From assembly GCF_014651035.1 (NCBI RefSeq), contig NZ_BMWC01000010.1, positions 124,001 to 188,000 of the forward strand: a DNA stretch of 64,000 nucleotides, read 5' to 3'. The notes beneath the pieces were generated by a model that saw nothing but the letters and a program-made list of their open reading frames with translations, was not told where the DNA came from and did no database searches. The DNA is from Streptomyces lomondensis. GTDB lineage: Bacteria; Actinomycetota; Actinomycetes; Streptomycetales; Streptomycetaceae. How positions within the stretch are numbered: position 1 is the first letter of the stretch; each line of letters begins with the position of its first letter. Below, piece by piece: positions 42,210 through 51,414 of the stretch. Made by a program: the position numbers and the translations under genes.

Positions 42210-43175
42210 ATGAAGGGCACTGTTGGTGAGCTCGGTGAGTTCGGGCTCATCAGGGAGCTCACCTCCCGTCTGACCACCACCCCGGCGGTCCGGGTCGGCC
42301 CCGGCGACGACGCCGCCGTGGTGGCCGCGCCCGACCGCAGGGTCGTGGCCAGTACGGACATCCTGGTGGAGGGCCGGCACTTCCGGCGGGACTGGTCGAC
42401 GGCCTACGACGTGGGACGCAAGGCGGCCGCGCAGAACCTCGCCGACATCGCCGCCATGGGCGCCGTACCGACCGCGCTGCTGCTCGGCCTGGTCGTCCCG
42501 GCCGAGCTGCCGGTGACGTGGCCGAGCGAGCTGATGGACGGCCTGCGCGACGAGTGCCAGGTGGCGGGCGCCGCCGTGGTCGGCGGTGACGTCGTACGCG
42601 GCGACTCGATCATGGTGTCGATCACCGCGCTCGGCGATCTGCGCAACCAGGAGCCCGTGACGCGGGCGGGCGCGCAGCCCGGCGACCTCGTCGCGGTGAC
42701 CGGCTGGCTGGGCTGGTCGGCGGCCGGGTTCGCGGTGCTGTCGCGGGGGTTCCGCTCGCCGCGGGCGTTCGTGGAGGCCCACCGGCGCCCCGAGCCGCCG
42801 TATCACGCGGGTCCGGCCGCCGCCGGGCTCGGGGCGACCGCGATGTGCGACGTGAGCGACGGGCTGATCGCCGACCTGGGGCACATCGCCGAGGCGAGCA
42901 AGGTGCGCATCGACATCCGCTCCCAGGCGATCGACATCCCGTCCCAGATGAACGACATCGGGCAGGCCGTCGGCGTCGACCCGATGCAGTGGGTGCTGAC
43001 CGGGGGAGAGGACCACGCGATCGTGGCGACCTTCCCGCCGGACGTGAAGCTGCCCGCCCGCTGGAAGGTCATCGGCGAGGTCCTCAACCCCTCGGCGCTG
43101 CCCCAGGTGACGGTCGACGGGGCGCCGTGGACCAGCAAGGGCGGCTGGGATCACTTCGGGGACCTGGACTCATGA
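42210..43175 (+). CDS. thiL: Thiamine-monophosphate kinase
   Basis: A 321-residue PurM-like kinase that phosphorylates thiamine phosphate to thiamine diphosphate. GELGEFGLIREL, VGPGDDAAVV, STDILVEGRHF and VVGGDVVRGDSI are family motifs, and CDVSDGLIADLGHI is in the second half. The thiD start overlaps its stop (ATGA), so the two thiamine genes are translationally coupled. Confidence 0.95.
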   Translation: MKGTVGELGEFGLIRELTSRLTTTPAVRVGPGDDAAVVAAPDRRVVASTDILVEGRHFRRDWSTAYDVGRKAAAQNLADIAAMGAVPTALLLGLVVPAELPVTWPSELMDGLRDECQVAGAAVVGGDVVRGDSIMVSITALGDLRNQEPVTRAGAQPGDLVAVTGWLGWSAAGFAVLSRGFRSPRAFVEAHRRPEPPYHAGPAAAGLGATAMCDVSDGLIADLGHIAEASKVRIDIRSQAIDIPSQMNDIGQAVGVDPMQWVLTGGEDHAIVATFPPDVKLPARWKVIGEVLNPSALPQVTVDGAPWTSKGGWDHFGDLDS

Positions 43176-43963
43176 TCCCCAACGTCCTCACGGTGGCGGG
43201 CTCCGACTCGGGTGGCGGCGCGGGCATCCAGGCCGACCTGAAGACGATGCTCGCGCTCGGCGTGCACGGCATGAGCGTCGTCACGGCGGTGACCGCGCAG
43301 AACTCGCTCGGTGTGCAGGGGGCTTGGGAGCTGCCGGTGGAGGCCGTGCGGGCCCAGTACCGCAGTGTCGTCGACGACATCGGCGTCCAGGCGGTCAAGA
43401 CCGGGATGCTCGCCTCCGCGGAACTCGTCGAGGCGGTCGCCGAGTTGATCGCGGGGACGGACGCCCCGGCGGTCGTCGACCCGGTCGGCGTCTCCAAGCA
43501 CGGCGACGCCCTGTTGGCCGCCTCCGCGCTGGACTCCGTCCGTACGAAGCTGCTGCCGGCGGCGACGGTCGCCACCCCGAACCTCGACGAGGTGGCCCAG
43601 CTGACGGGGGTGCGCGTCGAGTCGGAGAAGGAGCTGCGGCAGGCCGCGGCGGCCGTGCTCGCGTACGGGCCGCGCTGGGTGGTGATCAAGGGCGGTCACC
43701 TGTCCGGGGACGCCGTGGACCTGCTCACGGACGGCTCCGAGGAGCACTGGCTGCGGGCCCCGAGGCTCGACAACCGGCACACTCACGGCACGGGCTGCAC
43801 CCTGGCCTCCGCGATCGCGTCACAGCTCGCCAAGGGGCACTCGGTGCCTGAGGCGGTGGCGGCGGCCAAGGAGTACGTCACCGGGGCGATCGCGGCCGGG
43901 TTCGCGCTCGGCGGGGGCATCGGGCCGGTGGATCACGGCTGGCGGTTCCGGGCCGGTTCCTGA
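43172..43963 (+). CDS. thiD: Hydroxymethylpyrimidine/phosphomethylpyrimidine kinase
   Basis: A 263-residue ribokinase-fold enzyme that makes HMP diphosphate for thiamine. NVLTVAGSDSGGGAGIQADL is the N-terminal signature; TAVTAQNSLGVQ, VKTGMLAS and DNRHTHGTGCTLASAIAS (anion hole GTGC) follow. ATG 43172 lies in a four-base overlap with thiL. A 14-base-pair hairpin ends the operon. Confidence 0.95.
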   Translation: MIPNVLTVAGSDSGGGAGIQADLKTMLALGVHGMSVVTAVTAQNSLGVQGAWELPVEAVRAQYRSVVDDIGVQAVKTGMLASAELVEAVAELIAGTDAPAVVDPVGVSKHGDALLAASALDSVRTKLLPAATVATPNLDEVAQLTGVRVESEKELRQAAAAVLAYGPRWVVIKGGHLSGDAVDLLTDGSEEHWLRAPRLDNRHTHGTGCTLASAIASQLAKGHSVPEAVAAAKEYVTGAIAAGFALGGGIGPVDHGWRFRAGS

Positions 43964-43980
43964 GCAGCCGGACACGGCAA

Positions 43981-44011
43981 AGAGCCGGTCCACCTGAGGT
44001 GGACCGGCTCT
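43981..44011. terminator. Terminator hairpin between thiD and rpmB
   Basis: AGAGCCGGTCCACC-TGA-GGTGGACCGGCTCT, a perfect 14-base-pair stem between convergent genes. Confidence 0.88.
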
Positions 44012-44048
44012 GTAAGCGAACCAGCAGTGGCCGCGCGCTAGCTGAGCG

Positions 44049-44234
44049 TCAGCGCGAGACCTTGCCGGCCTTGATGCACGAGGTGCAAGCGTTCACGCGC
44101 TTCGGCGTCCCGCCCACCACGGTACGCACACGCTGGATGTTCGGGTTCCAGCGACGGGACGTACGGCGGTGCGAGTGCGAGATGTTGTTGCCGAAGCCCG
44201 GCCCCTTGCCGCAGACGTCGCAGTTGGCAGCCAC
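44049..44234 (-). CDS. rpmB: Ribosomal protein L28 (zinc-binding form)
   Basis: A 61-residue L28 with two CxxC pairs (CDVC near residue 5 and CTSC near 50), so it is the C+ zinc form. GPGFGNNISHSHRRTSRRWN is the family core. GTG 44234 is preceded by GGAGTGACCC. Because it retains the zinc cysteines, it should be the main ribosomal copy and not the Zur-repressed zinc-free paralogue. Confidence 0.96.
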   Translation of the reverse strand: MAANCDVCGKGPGFGNNISHSHRRTSRRWNPNIQRVRTVVGGTPKRVNACTSCIKAGKVSR

Positions 44235-44270
44235 GGGTCACTCCAAAGACTTCAGATGCACTTACGGTTA

Positions 44271-44288
44271 ATCCCGGCATGCCGGGAT
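44271..44288. promoter_or_regulatory. Perfect 18-bp palindrome upstream of rpmB
   Basis: ATCCCGGCATGCCGGGAT is fully self-complementary and lies 37 bases before the rpmB start, in the 267-base divergent gap with the DAK gene. It may be an operator or a leader hairpin; the factor is unknown. Confidence 0.5.
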
Positions 44289-44501
44289 CGAGATCTTGGG
44301 GCTCCAGGAGCCGGTCGAGATCTGAGTGGCGCTGCCAGGGGGAAGGCCCGATCAGATCGGGCAACCGGAGCAGCATACAACGGCTGCACCCGTAGAGCGA
44401 AACTACCATGGCAGCTCAGGGGCCCGTCCCCGGCCCTCTTCCGGTGGACACCGTCTCGGGGTCTACGCTGCCTGCCACGTCCAGCAGCTCAGGGAGGCGC
44501 A

Positions 44502-46436
44502 GTGGCGCAGGTGCCGCAGACATTCCTCGATGCTCTCGCGGTGCGCACCTGGTGCGGTCTCGCGCTCGAGACGCTGGGGCGGGCGCGTGAGGAGATCGAC
44601 GCGATCAACGTGTATCCCGTGGCGGACGGGGACACCGGCACGAACCTGTACCTGACGGTGGAGTCGGCGGTCGCGGCCGTCGAGGCGGTGTTCGCGGGGC
44701 ACGCGGCGGGCTCCGGCCCGGAGGAGCGGCCCACGCTCTCCGACACCGTCCGGGCGATGGCGCACGGCGCGCTCATCGGGGCCCGCGGGAACTCCGGGAC
44801 CATCCTCGCCCAGCTGCTGCGCGGCATGGCCCAGGTGCTGGCCGACGACGCGACCGCGCGCGCCGACGGCCAGGGCCTGCGGCTCGCCCTGCGGCACGCG
44901 GCCGACTCCGCCCGCCAGGCCGTGGCCCACCCCGTCGAGGGCACCGTCCTCACGGTCGCCTCGGCCGCCGCCGACGCCGCGGGCGACGCCGAGGGCGACT
45001 GCGGGACGGTGGCCCGGGCCGCCTACGACGGTGCCCGCGCCGCCCTCGCCGCGACCCCGGGCCTGCTGCCCGTCCTGGAGCGCGCCGGGGTGGTCGACGC
45101 CGGCGGGCGGGGGCTGGTGGCGGTGCTCGGGGCGCTGGTGGAGACGTTCACGGGGGAGAGGCCGCGGGCGGTGATCACGAGTGCCGTGCGAGCCGGGGCG
45201 GGGGTGGCGGGCACGACGGTCGTGACCGAGGCCGGGATGTCTGGAGGCGTGGCGCTGGAGGGGCCAGCGGCGGCGCACGCGCGCGTGGCACCGCCCGACG
45301 GCCCCGAAAGGTCACATGCACCTGTGGCGCCCGCAGGCCCTGTGGGTTCGCATGTACCTGTGGTGCCCGACGGCCCCGTGGGGTCGCACGCGCCCGTGGT
45401 GCCCGGACAGGCGGACGGGCCGCCCTCGGACGTGCCTCCCGGGCCGGTCGAGGGGGCGCAGCCCGGTGACGCGGGCGAGTGCGCCGATGGTGCCGCCGGG
45501 CCCGGCCGGGACGGGCCCGCCTTCGAGGTGATCTACCTCCTGGAGGCCGAGGACGCGGCCGTCACACGGCTGCGGGAGCGGCTCGACGCCCTCGGGGACT
45601 CCCTCGTCGTGGTCGGCGGCGACGGGCTGTGGAACGTCCACGTCCATGTCGACGACGCGGGCGCCGCCGTGGAGGCCGGCATCGAGGCCGGGCGGCCGTA
45701 CCGGATCCGCATCACCCACTTCGGCGCCGGTGACGTGCACACCACCGGTGCCGAGCGGCCGCCCCGGGAGCGCGCCCAGCGGGCCGTCGTGGCAGTCGTG
45801 CCCGGGGAGGGGCTGGCCGGGCTGTACACCGAAGCCGGCGCGACCACCGTGCTCGCCCGACCTGGAGAGCCGCCCGCGAGCGGCGAGCTCGTCCAGGCCG
45901 TACGGCGGGCCCACGCGCGCGAGGTCGTGCTGCTGCCCAACGACGCCGAGCTGCGCCACACCGCCGCGGCGGCGGCCGAGCAGGCCCGCACGGAGGGCAT
46001 CCGGGTCGCCCTCATCCCGACCCGGTCGGCGGTCCAGGGCATCGCGGCCCTGGCCGTGCACGAGCCGGAGCGCCGCTTCGACGAGGACGTCGTGTCGATG
46101 ACGTCGGCCGCCGGAGCGACCCGCTACGCCGAGGTCACCGTCGCCGAACGCCAGTCCTGGACGATGGCCGGCATCTGCCAGGCCGGGGATGTCCTGGGCC
46201 TGATCGACGGCGACGTGGCCGTGATCGGCTCGGATGTCACAGCGACCGCCGAGACCGTCCTGGACCGCATGCTCGCGGCCGGGGGCGAGATGGTCACCCT
46301 GGTACTCGGCGACGAGGCCCCCGACGCCATCGCCGAGCACCTGGAGGGCCGGGTCCGCGAGGGGTACCTCGCCGTCGACACCGTCGTGTACCGGGGCGGA
46401 CGGCAAGGATCCCTGCTGCTCATCGGAGTGGAGTAG
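44502..46436 (+). CDS. DAK/DegV-like protein, FakA (fatty acid kinase) type
   Basis: A 644-residue cytoplasmic protein. Residues 1-205 are a DhaL/Dak2 kinase domain with NVYPVADGDTGTNLYLTVES (Mg-binding Asp residues) and GARGNSGTILAQLLRG. The C-terminal half (from about residue 345) resembles the middle and DegV-like domains of FakA/YloV (VVVGGDGLWNVHVHVDDAGA, VLLPNDAELRHTA, VALIPTRSAVQGIAAL). FakA phosphorylates fatty acids bound to FakB; no fakB is visible here. Residues 259-302 are a Pro/Val/His repeat linker. GGGAGGCGCA precedes the GTG. Its 3' end overlaps the convergent TPR gene by 17 bases. Confidence 0.82.
   Translation: MAQVPQTFLDALAVRTWCGLALETLGRAREEIDAINVYPVADGDTGTNLYLTVESAVAAVEAVFAGHAAGSGPEERPTLSDTVRAMAHGALIGARGNSGTILAQLLRGMAQVLADDATARADGQGLRLALRHAADSARQAVAHPVEGTVLTVASAAADAAGDAEGDCGTVARAAYDGARAALAATPGLLPVLERAGVVDAGGRGLVAVLGALVETFTGERPRAVITSAVRAGAGVAGTTVVTEAGMSGGVALEGPAAAHARVAPPDGPERSHAPVAPAGPVGSHVPVVPDGPVGSHAPVVPGQADGPPSDVPPGPVEGAQPGDAGECADGAAGPGRDGPAFEVIYLLEAEDAAVTRLRERLDALGDSLVVVGGDGLWNVHVHVDDAGAAVEAGIEAGRPYRIRITHFGAGDVHTTGAERPPRERAQRAVVAVVPGEGLAGLYTEAGATTVLARPGEPPASGELVQAVRRAHAREVVLLPNDAELRHTAAAAAEQARTEGIRVALIPTRSAVQGIAALAVHEPERRFDEDVVSMTSAAGATRYAEVTVAERQSWTMAGICQAGDVLGLIDGDVAVIGSDVTATAETVLDRMLAAGGEMVTLVLGDEAPDAIAEHLEGRVREGYLAVDTVVYRGGRQGSLLLIGVE
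45276..45408 (+). repeat. 36-bp in-frame tandem repeats in the DAK gene
   Basis: Three to four copies of a 12-residue unit H-[AV]-P-V-[AV]-P-[AD]-GPVGS form a flexible linker between the kinase domain and the rest of the protein. The first copy is the most degenerate (HARVAPPDGPERS). Confidence 0.8.
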
Positions 46437-49389
46437 GGCCTGAGCCTCCGTCCGGCCGGTCCGCCAGGAGCCGGAGCAGCTGCTCGGCCTCCGCGCGCCG
46501 GGCCCGCACGTCCTCGCTGTCCCCGGTCTCCTCGTCGCCGTTTTCGTCGTCGCCGTGTCCCTCGTAGGCCGCGAGTACGCCACGCGCGCGTGCCACCGCG
46601 TCGGCGGACCGGCCCAGGTCGGCCTCCAGCCGGCCTGCGGCGAGTTCGGCTCCGGTACGGCTGTGCAGCGCGTCCGCCCCGAGGGAGGCGAACACCTCCG
46701 CCGACCGGACGACTTGGGACAGGGCCTCCTCCAACACGGCCAGGACCGCCTCCTCTTCCAGACCCTCGGCGACGGACCGGGCCAGCAGGTCGCCGAACTG
46801 CCCGTGCGTGTGGCCGAGTTCGGCGACGAGTTGGTCCCGGGACTCCTCGTCGGGGGCCGTCTCCCGCGCCGCCTCGCACTCCCGGACCGCCTCCGCCATC
46901 AGAGCCCGGGCCTCCGCCAACCCGTCCTGCGCGCGCAGCGCCAGCCAGGCCCGGGCGCGCAGGGAGCGGACCAGCCCGTGGACGTTGCCGAGTTCGCGCC
47001 ACAGGGCGCCCGCGCGGGCGTAGGCCTGGTCCGCCTCGGCGGCCAGCCCGGCCTGCCCGAGGGACTCCCCGGCCAGGTGGGCGAGGGTCGCGTGGTCGTG
47101 CTGCTCGGGCCAGTGCCGGGCGATCTCGGCCGCCTGGAGGCGCCGTTCGGCGGCAGCGCGGTGCTCGCCCAGTTCGCTCAGGCAGTCGCCGAGCCACCAC
47201 TGCGTCTGCACGACCGCCCCGTCGCCGTGCGTCTCGGCGGTCAGATCGGGCAGCGCCGACTCCAGCACCTCCGCGGCCTCGGCCCACCGCCCCTGCCGCA
47301 GCAGGAACCCGCCGAGCTGCTGCCGCGCCCAGGCGCCCAGCGTCGCGCCCTCGCCCGCCTCGTCGGCCCAGTGCGCGGCCTCCAGGGCGTGCTCGGCGGC
47401 CTCCACGGCATCGTCCCGGCCGCCGGCCACCTCTGCGAGCTGAAGGTGCAGCTGGGCCCGCCCGGGCGCCTCCAGCTCGGCGCCGCCGTGCTCCAGGGCC
47501 GCCCGCAGCGCCCGCTCCGCCTCGGCCGTGTCGCCGAGGTGGTGGGCCAGGGAGGCCAGCCGGGCCTCGTACTCCACCGCGAACCAGGGCAGCCCCGCCG
47601 CGACGAACGCCGCCGCGCCCCGCGCGAACAGCTCCGCCGCCGTCTTCAGGTCCCCGGCCAGTCCCGCCGGCTCGGCGAGCATCGCCTGGGCCTCGGCGGC
47701 CCGCGCGGCCAGCCGTACGTCCTCCCCGGTCCGCCCGTCGACGAGCGCCAGGACCTCCCGGACGGCGGCTTCCGCCTCGGCGCGCACCGCGTCCGACCCG
47801 GGCTCCTCGTGCGCCCGGCGCATCAGGATCCGGGCCCGTCCCATCAGGACCGACGCCGTCTGCCGTATCCCCGTGCCGCCGGCGGCACGCAGCGCGAGGA
47901 TCTCCTCGTACGGGCCGGCCACGGCCGCGACCGCCTCGTCCACCTCACCGGCCAGCGCGCGTACGTACGCCGCACGCGTGCGTGCCGCCAGGGCCTCGCC
48001 CGGATCGCCCGCCTCGGCGTAGAGCCCGGCGGCCCGTTCGAAGAGCGCGGCGCCCTCCGGGCCGAGCGCCATCGCCTCATGGTCGGCCATCTCCGCCCGG
48101 TCGCGCGGGTCCAGCTCGACGCCCTCCGCGGCCCGGGCGGCCGCCGCCCACGCCTCCACGGCACCCGGCCGCAGGGTGCCCGACAGCCGCCGCGCCTCGG
48201 CCAGCAGCGCGGGCAGATCCGGCCGGCCGGCGACGGGGGCCGCGACCACCGGGGGAGCGGGCGGCGGGACCGGCCGTACCGACCGCACCCCCAGCGGCAG
48301 CCGCTCCACCAGCGGCTCCTGCGCCATACGCGCGCGTGCCCGCTCACTGACGTAGGCCGTGCCGTTGCGCTCGTCGAAGCGCGCCGCCAGCGCGAGGGCC
48401 TCCGCACGCGCGTGTGCGGCCAGTTCGCGGGCGGTCCACTCCCGCCCGGCCGGGCCGGGCACCTGCCGCTCGCCCAGACCGAGCGCGGTCAGCCGGTCCA
48501 TGAGCAGGGCCACCACGCTCATGAACTCCAGCTTGCTCTGCGGATGCCCGTCGTCCGTGAAGTACGCCGGCCGCTCCGCGAGCAGTTCGAGCCCCCGCGC
48601 CTCGTTGCCGGTCAGCGCGCAGAACTCCACGTGTTCCGCGTACGCGCCCCGCATGCTCTCCATGGCCCGCACGAGCCGGAAGCCCCGCAGGTGGTTGGCC
48701 CGGGCCTCGTCCTGGCGGCCCAGCCGCAGCAGCGGCACCAGGGAGGACGCGAGGGCCGTGTGCGGCTCATGGGCGCAGGCGTACTCGCCCTGCAGCACCG
48801 GCCGCCACAGCTCAAGCGCTTCCGAGTCCCGGCCCAGCTCGGCCTGCCACCAGCCCTGCCCGTGCAGTTCGCACGCGTGGCAGTCGGCCATGGCGTCCCG
48901 GTCGGCCGCCAGCCACGCGGCGTACGCCCGCTCCGCCCGCGCCACGTCCCCGACATGCGCGGCCACGCTGTGCTCGGCGCTGCGCACGGCCCGCTCGGAG
49001 TACCCGGCGAGCCGGTAGCGGTGCTCCATCTCGCCGAGCCACTTCTCGATCGAGGCGAGCGGGATGTGCGGCTGGTCGAGCATGCCGGACGACACCCACT
49101 TGAAGACCCAGTGCAGCGAGTGCGTCTCGTACTCGTCGAAGTCCTCGGGCCGTTCGTCCCACATGCGCAGCAGCCGCGCGAAGGGGACGAACATCTTCCC
49201 CTTCTCGGAGCTGTAGTTGTAGACCTTCAGCTGGTGTCCGAGCGCCTCGATCACGGCGAGCGGGATGTTCAGCTTCTCGGCCGCGGCCAGCAGTTCCTCC
49301 GCGCGCGCGTTGCGGGCCGGTCCCTCCGGCTGCTCGGCGTTCTCCGCCATCGCCCCGCGCAGGGCGTCGAAGTCCGTGATCTCGCTCAT
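46420..49389 (-). CDS. Large TPR-repeat protein coupled to an Hsp90 gene
   Basis: A 989-residue, almost wholly alpha-helical protein. Many Ala/Leu/Glu-rich helix pairs have TPR spacing (for example AERALRAALEHGGAELEAPG, WAEAAEVLESALPDLTAETH, AAEADQAYARAGALWRELGN). A distinct N-terminal region of about 200 residues (KLNIPLAVIEALGHQLKVYN, THSLHWVFKWVSSGML) has no domain I recognise. The C-terminus is acidic. ATG 49389 overlaps the stop of the upstream Hsp90-like gene by four bases, so the pair is translated together; the TPR protein is the obvious candidate partner or client adaptor. I recall a similar pair elsewhere in the S. coelicolor genome, not at this locus. Confidence 0.82.
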   Translation of the reverse strand: MSEITDFDALRGAMAENAEQPEGPARNARAEELLAAAEKLNIPLAVIEALGHQLKVYNYSSEKGKMFVPFARLLRMWDERPEDFDEYETHSLHWVFKWVSSGMLDQPHIPLASIEKWLGEMEHRYRLAGYSERAVRSAEHSVAAHVGDVARAERAYAAWLAADRDAMADCHACELHGQGWWQAELGRDSEALELWRPVLQGEYACAHEPHTALASSLVPLLRLGRQDEARANHLRGFRLVRAMESMRGAYAEHVEFCALTGNEARGLELLAERPAYFTDDGHPQSKLEFMSVVALLMDRLTALGLGERQVPGPAGREWTARELAAHARAEALALAARFDERNGTAYVSERARARMAQEPLVERLPLGVRSVRPVPPPAPPVVAAPVAGRPDLPALLAEARRLSGTLRPGAVEAWAAAARAAEGVELDPRDRAEMADHEAMALGPEGAALFERAAGLYAEAGDPGEALAARTRAAYVRALAGEVDEAVAAVAGPYEEILALRAAGGTGIRQTASVLMGRARILMRRAHEEPGSDAVRAEAEAAVREVLALVDGRTGEDVRLAARAAEAQAMLAEPAGLAGDLKTAAELFARGAAAFVAAGLPWFAVEYEARLASLAHHLGDTAEAERALRAALEHGGAELEAPGRAQLHLQLAEVAGGRDDAVEAAEHALEAAHWADEAGEGATLGAWARQQLGGFLLRQGRWAEAAEVLESALPDLTAETHGDGAVVQTQWWLGDCLSELGEHRAAAERRLQAAEIARHWPEQHDHATLAHLAGESLGQAGLAAEADQAYARAGALWRELGNVHGLVRSLRARAWLALRAQDGLAEARALMAEAVRECEAARETAPDEESRDQLVAELGHTHGQFGDLLARSVAEGLEEEAVLAVLEEALSQVVRSAEVFASLGADALHSRTGAELAAGRLEADLGRSADAVARARGVLAAYEGHGDDENGDEETGDSEDVRARRAEAEQLLRLLADRPDGGSGPTPLR

Positions 49390-51227
49390 GCCCGACCGTC
49401 CTCGCTGTGCGTGGCCCACTCCAGGAGGCCGATGAACGCCCGGTTTAGCAGCGCCGAGTCGGCCGGCCGGAGCGGCCGCTGCGCCATCAGCAGCGCCTGC
49501 CCGTACAGCGACTCCGTGGCGGTGCCGATCAGCTCCGGGTCGGGCAGCGCGCTGATCCGCCGGACGAGCGGGTTGAGGTGGTTGAGCACCAGACGCGCGC
49601 GGGGGGCGCTGCCCCGCAGGGAGCCGAGGATGCCCGCCCACAGGTCGTCGGCCCGCGCCTCGGCGTCCGCCCGGGCCTGTTCGTGCCGGGCCTCCCGGTC
49701 GTCGAGGTGCAGCGCGGGCACGGAGAGCGGGTGGAAGGCCCGCAGCACCACGTCACAGCCCAGCGGGTCGAGCCGGGCCCGCGCGGCCGCCAGGAAGCCG
49801 GACAGGGCCAGCTCCTCGGCCGGGTCGACCGCGTCCAGATGCGCGGTCACCGTGTCCGCGTCCAGCTCGGCGACCACCGTTCCCGGCCGCACCGACGGCA
49901 GCGCCTGAACCAGCTCGCTGTCGTACGTGTAGCCGCCGTTGACCACGCCGATGCCCTGCGCGGACGCGATCGGCGCGACCTGCCGGTACTCCTCGACGGT
50001 CCGCGTGAAGTGCACCACCGGGTGCCGCTGCGCGAACTCCTCCAGGGACAGCCGCCCGTCGGTCGTCTCGAAGGGCAGCCACGGCAGCATCGTGCGCAGC
50101 ATCTCCCGGTCGTGCCGGGCCAGCGACTTCACGCCCAAGTAGTGCACCGACAGGAACGCCGCCAGCCGCTCCGGATCACCGGCCGCCAGGCCCGTCAGCC
50201 ACGCGCGGATCCTTTCGCCCAGTGCCTCCCGTACGGCGGCCAGCGTCTCGTCCTCGTAGAGCGACTCGCGCGAGGCCGTGGGCCGCAGGCTGTCCGTGTC
50301 GAGCACGCAGCGCACGAAGAACGCCCAGTCGGGCAGCAGCTGTTCGGCCCGCTCGGTCAGCAGCATGCCCTTGAGGTGCACGCGGTGACCGGCGCGCTGG
50401 GCCGGGCTGACCGCCGACGGCAGCACGTACGCCACCCCGCGTACGCCGGCCAGCGGCACGGCCAGGTCGATCGTGTCCAGCGGGGTGAAGCCGAACAGGT
50501 CGTGGCAGTGCCGGGCGAGGGCGACGCGGCGGGTGGCCGGGCTCGGATACGGCCGGTCCCAGGGCGCGGGCAGGTCGGTGACCGCCTCGTCGCCCACCCG
50601 GACGTCGTACGGCAGCAGCGACCCGAAGTCCCGGGCCAGCGCCTCGACCCGCTCCGGCGCGAGCCACTCCGCGGCCCCCGCCCGGGCCACCAGATGCACG
50701 GTCGTGCCCGGTTCGGGCCGCTCGGCGTCCGGCAGCGTCCGCACGGTGTACGAACCGTCGTCGGACGCCGTCCACTCCACCGGCGGCGCCCCGGGCGTAC
50801 GGGCGCTGCGGCTGACGACCCGGATCCGCTCGGCGACGACGAAACACGCCAGCAGGCCGATGCCGAACTGCCCGAGGAAGTCGGACCTGGCCTCCTGAAG
50901 CCCCTCGGCCCGCTTGGAACTGCGCCCGATCGTGGCCAGCAGGCTGTGCACGTCCGCCTCGGTGAGCCCCACGCCGGTGTCCTCGACGCGCAGGGTCCCG
51001 CCCGCCGCGTACAGCCGCACCCGGGCCGGGGCGCCGGGCTCGTCCGCGCGTCGGGCCGTGATGGCGTCCACGGCGTTCTGGAGCAGCTCCCGCAGATACA
51101 CCTTGGGACTGGAGTAGAGGTGGTGGGAGAGCAGGTCCACCAGACCACGCAGGTCGACCTGGAACGTATGAGGTGATGGAGGTGAGTGGGGTGCCTGGGA
51201 TGCCTGTGAGATCTGGGAGTCCATCAT
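49386..51227 (-). CDS. Divergent Hsp90 (HtpG-like) chaperone
   Basis: A 613-residue GHKL-type ATPase of the Hsp90 family. The ATP lid motifs are YLRELLQNAVDAI (residues near 45-57), VEDTGVGLTEADV, and FLGQFGIGLLACFVVAERI. The middle domain has HRVHLKGMLL and FFVRCVLDTDSLRPTASRES, which include the conserved Arg/Ser region. The C-terminal dimerisation part is diverged (VLNHLNPLVRRI, ESLYGQALLMAQRPL resemble HtpG). It is shorter and more divergent than typical HtpG. Start is ambiguous among GTG 51230, ATG 51227 and ATG 51224; none has a strong ribosome binding site. It is followed by the coupled TPR gene and diverges from recG. Confidence 0.88.
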   Translation of the reverse strand: MMDSQISQASQAPHSPPSPHTFQVDLRGLVDLLSHHLYSSPKVYLRELLQNAVDAITARRADEPGAPARVRLYAAGGTLRVEDTGVGLTEADVHSLLATIGRSSKRAEGLQEARSDFLGQFGIGLLACFVVAERIRVVSRSARTPGAPPVEWTASDDGSYTVRTLPDAERPEPGTTVHLVARAGAAEWLAPERVEALARDFGSLLPYDVRVGDEAVTDLPAPWDRPYPSPATRRVALARHCHDLFGFTPLDTIDLAVPLAGVRGVAYVLPSAVSPAQRAGHRVHLKGMLLTERAEQLLPDWAFFVRCVLDTDSLRPTASRESLYEDETLAAVREALGERIRAWLTGLAAGDPERLAAFLSVHYLGVKSLARHDREMLRTMLPWLPFETTDGRLSLEEFAQRHPVVHFTRTVEEYRQVAPIASAQGIGVVNGGYTYDSELVQALPSVRPGTVVAELDADTVTAHLDAVDPAEELALSGFLAAARARLDPLGCDVVLRAFHPLSVPALHLDDREARHEQARADAEARADDLWAGILGSLRGSAPRARLVLNHLNPLVRRISALPDPELIGTATESLYGQALLMAQRPLRPADSALLNRAFIGLLEWATHSEDGRA

Positions 51228-51391
51228 CACGGCGCCGGTGGGGGACTCTCGACGGCGCGGGGTCGGGCGGTCCCGGTGAGGCGGTGACCGCGAGGAAGGG
51301 CCGGGGGCGCGTCATCCTAAGGCTCCAACCAGCGGTCTGACCAGGGCTTTCCGGGATGTATACGGCGACCTCCGCCGTGGCCGGGGCGCCA

Positions 51392-51414
51392 TTGTCAGTG
51401 GCGTGGTGTGCAAT
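51392..51414 (+). promoter_or_regulatory. RecA-NDp (PafBC-type) DNA-damage promoter of recG
   Basis: TTGTCAGTGGC (51392-51402) is an exact match to the -35 block of the LexA-independent recA promoter class described in Streptomyces and mycobacteria. Six bases later comes TGCAAT (51409-51414) in the -10 position. The spacing is that of the class. Transcription would start near 51422, at or after the annotated start codon, so recG may be leaderless. Confidence 0.65.
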
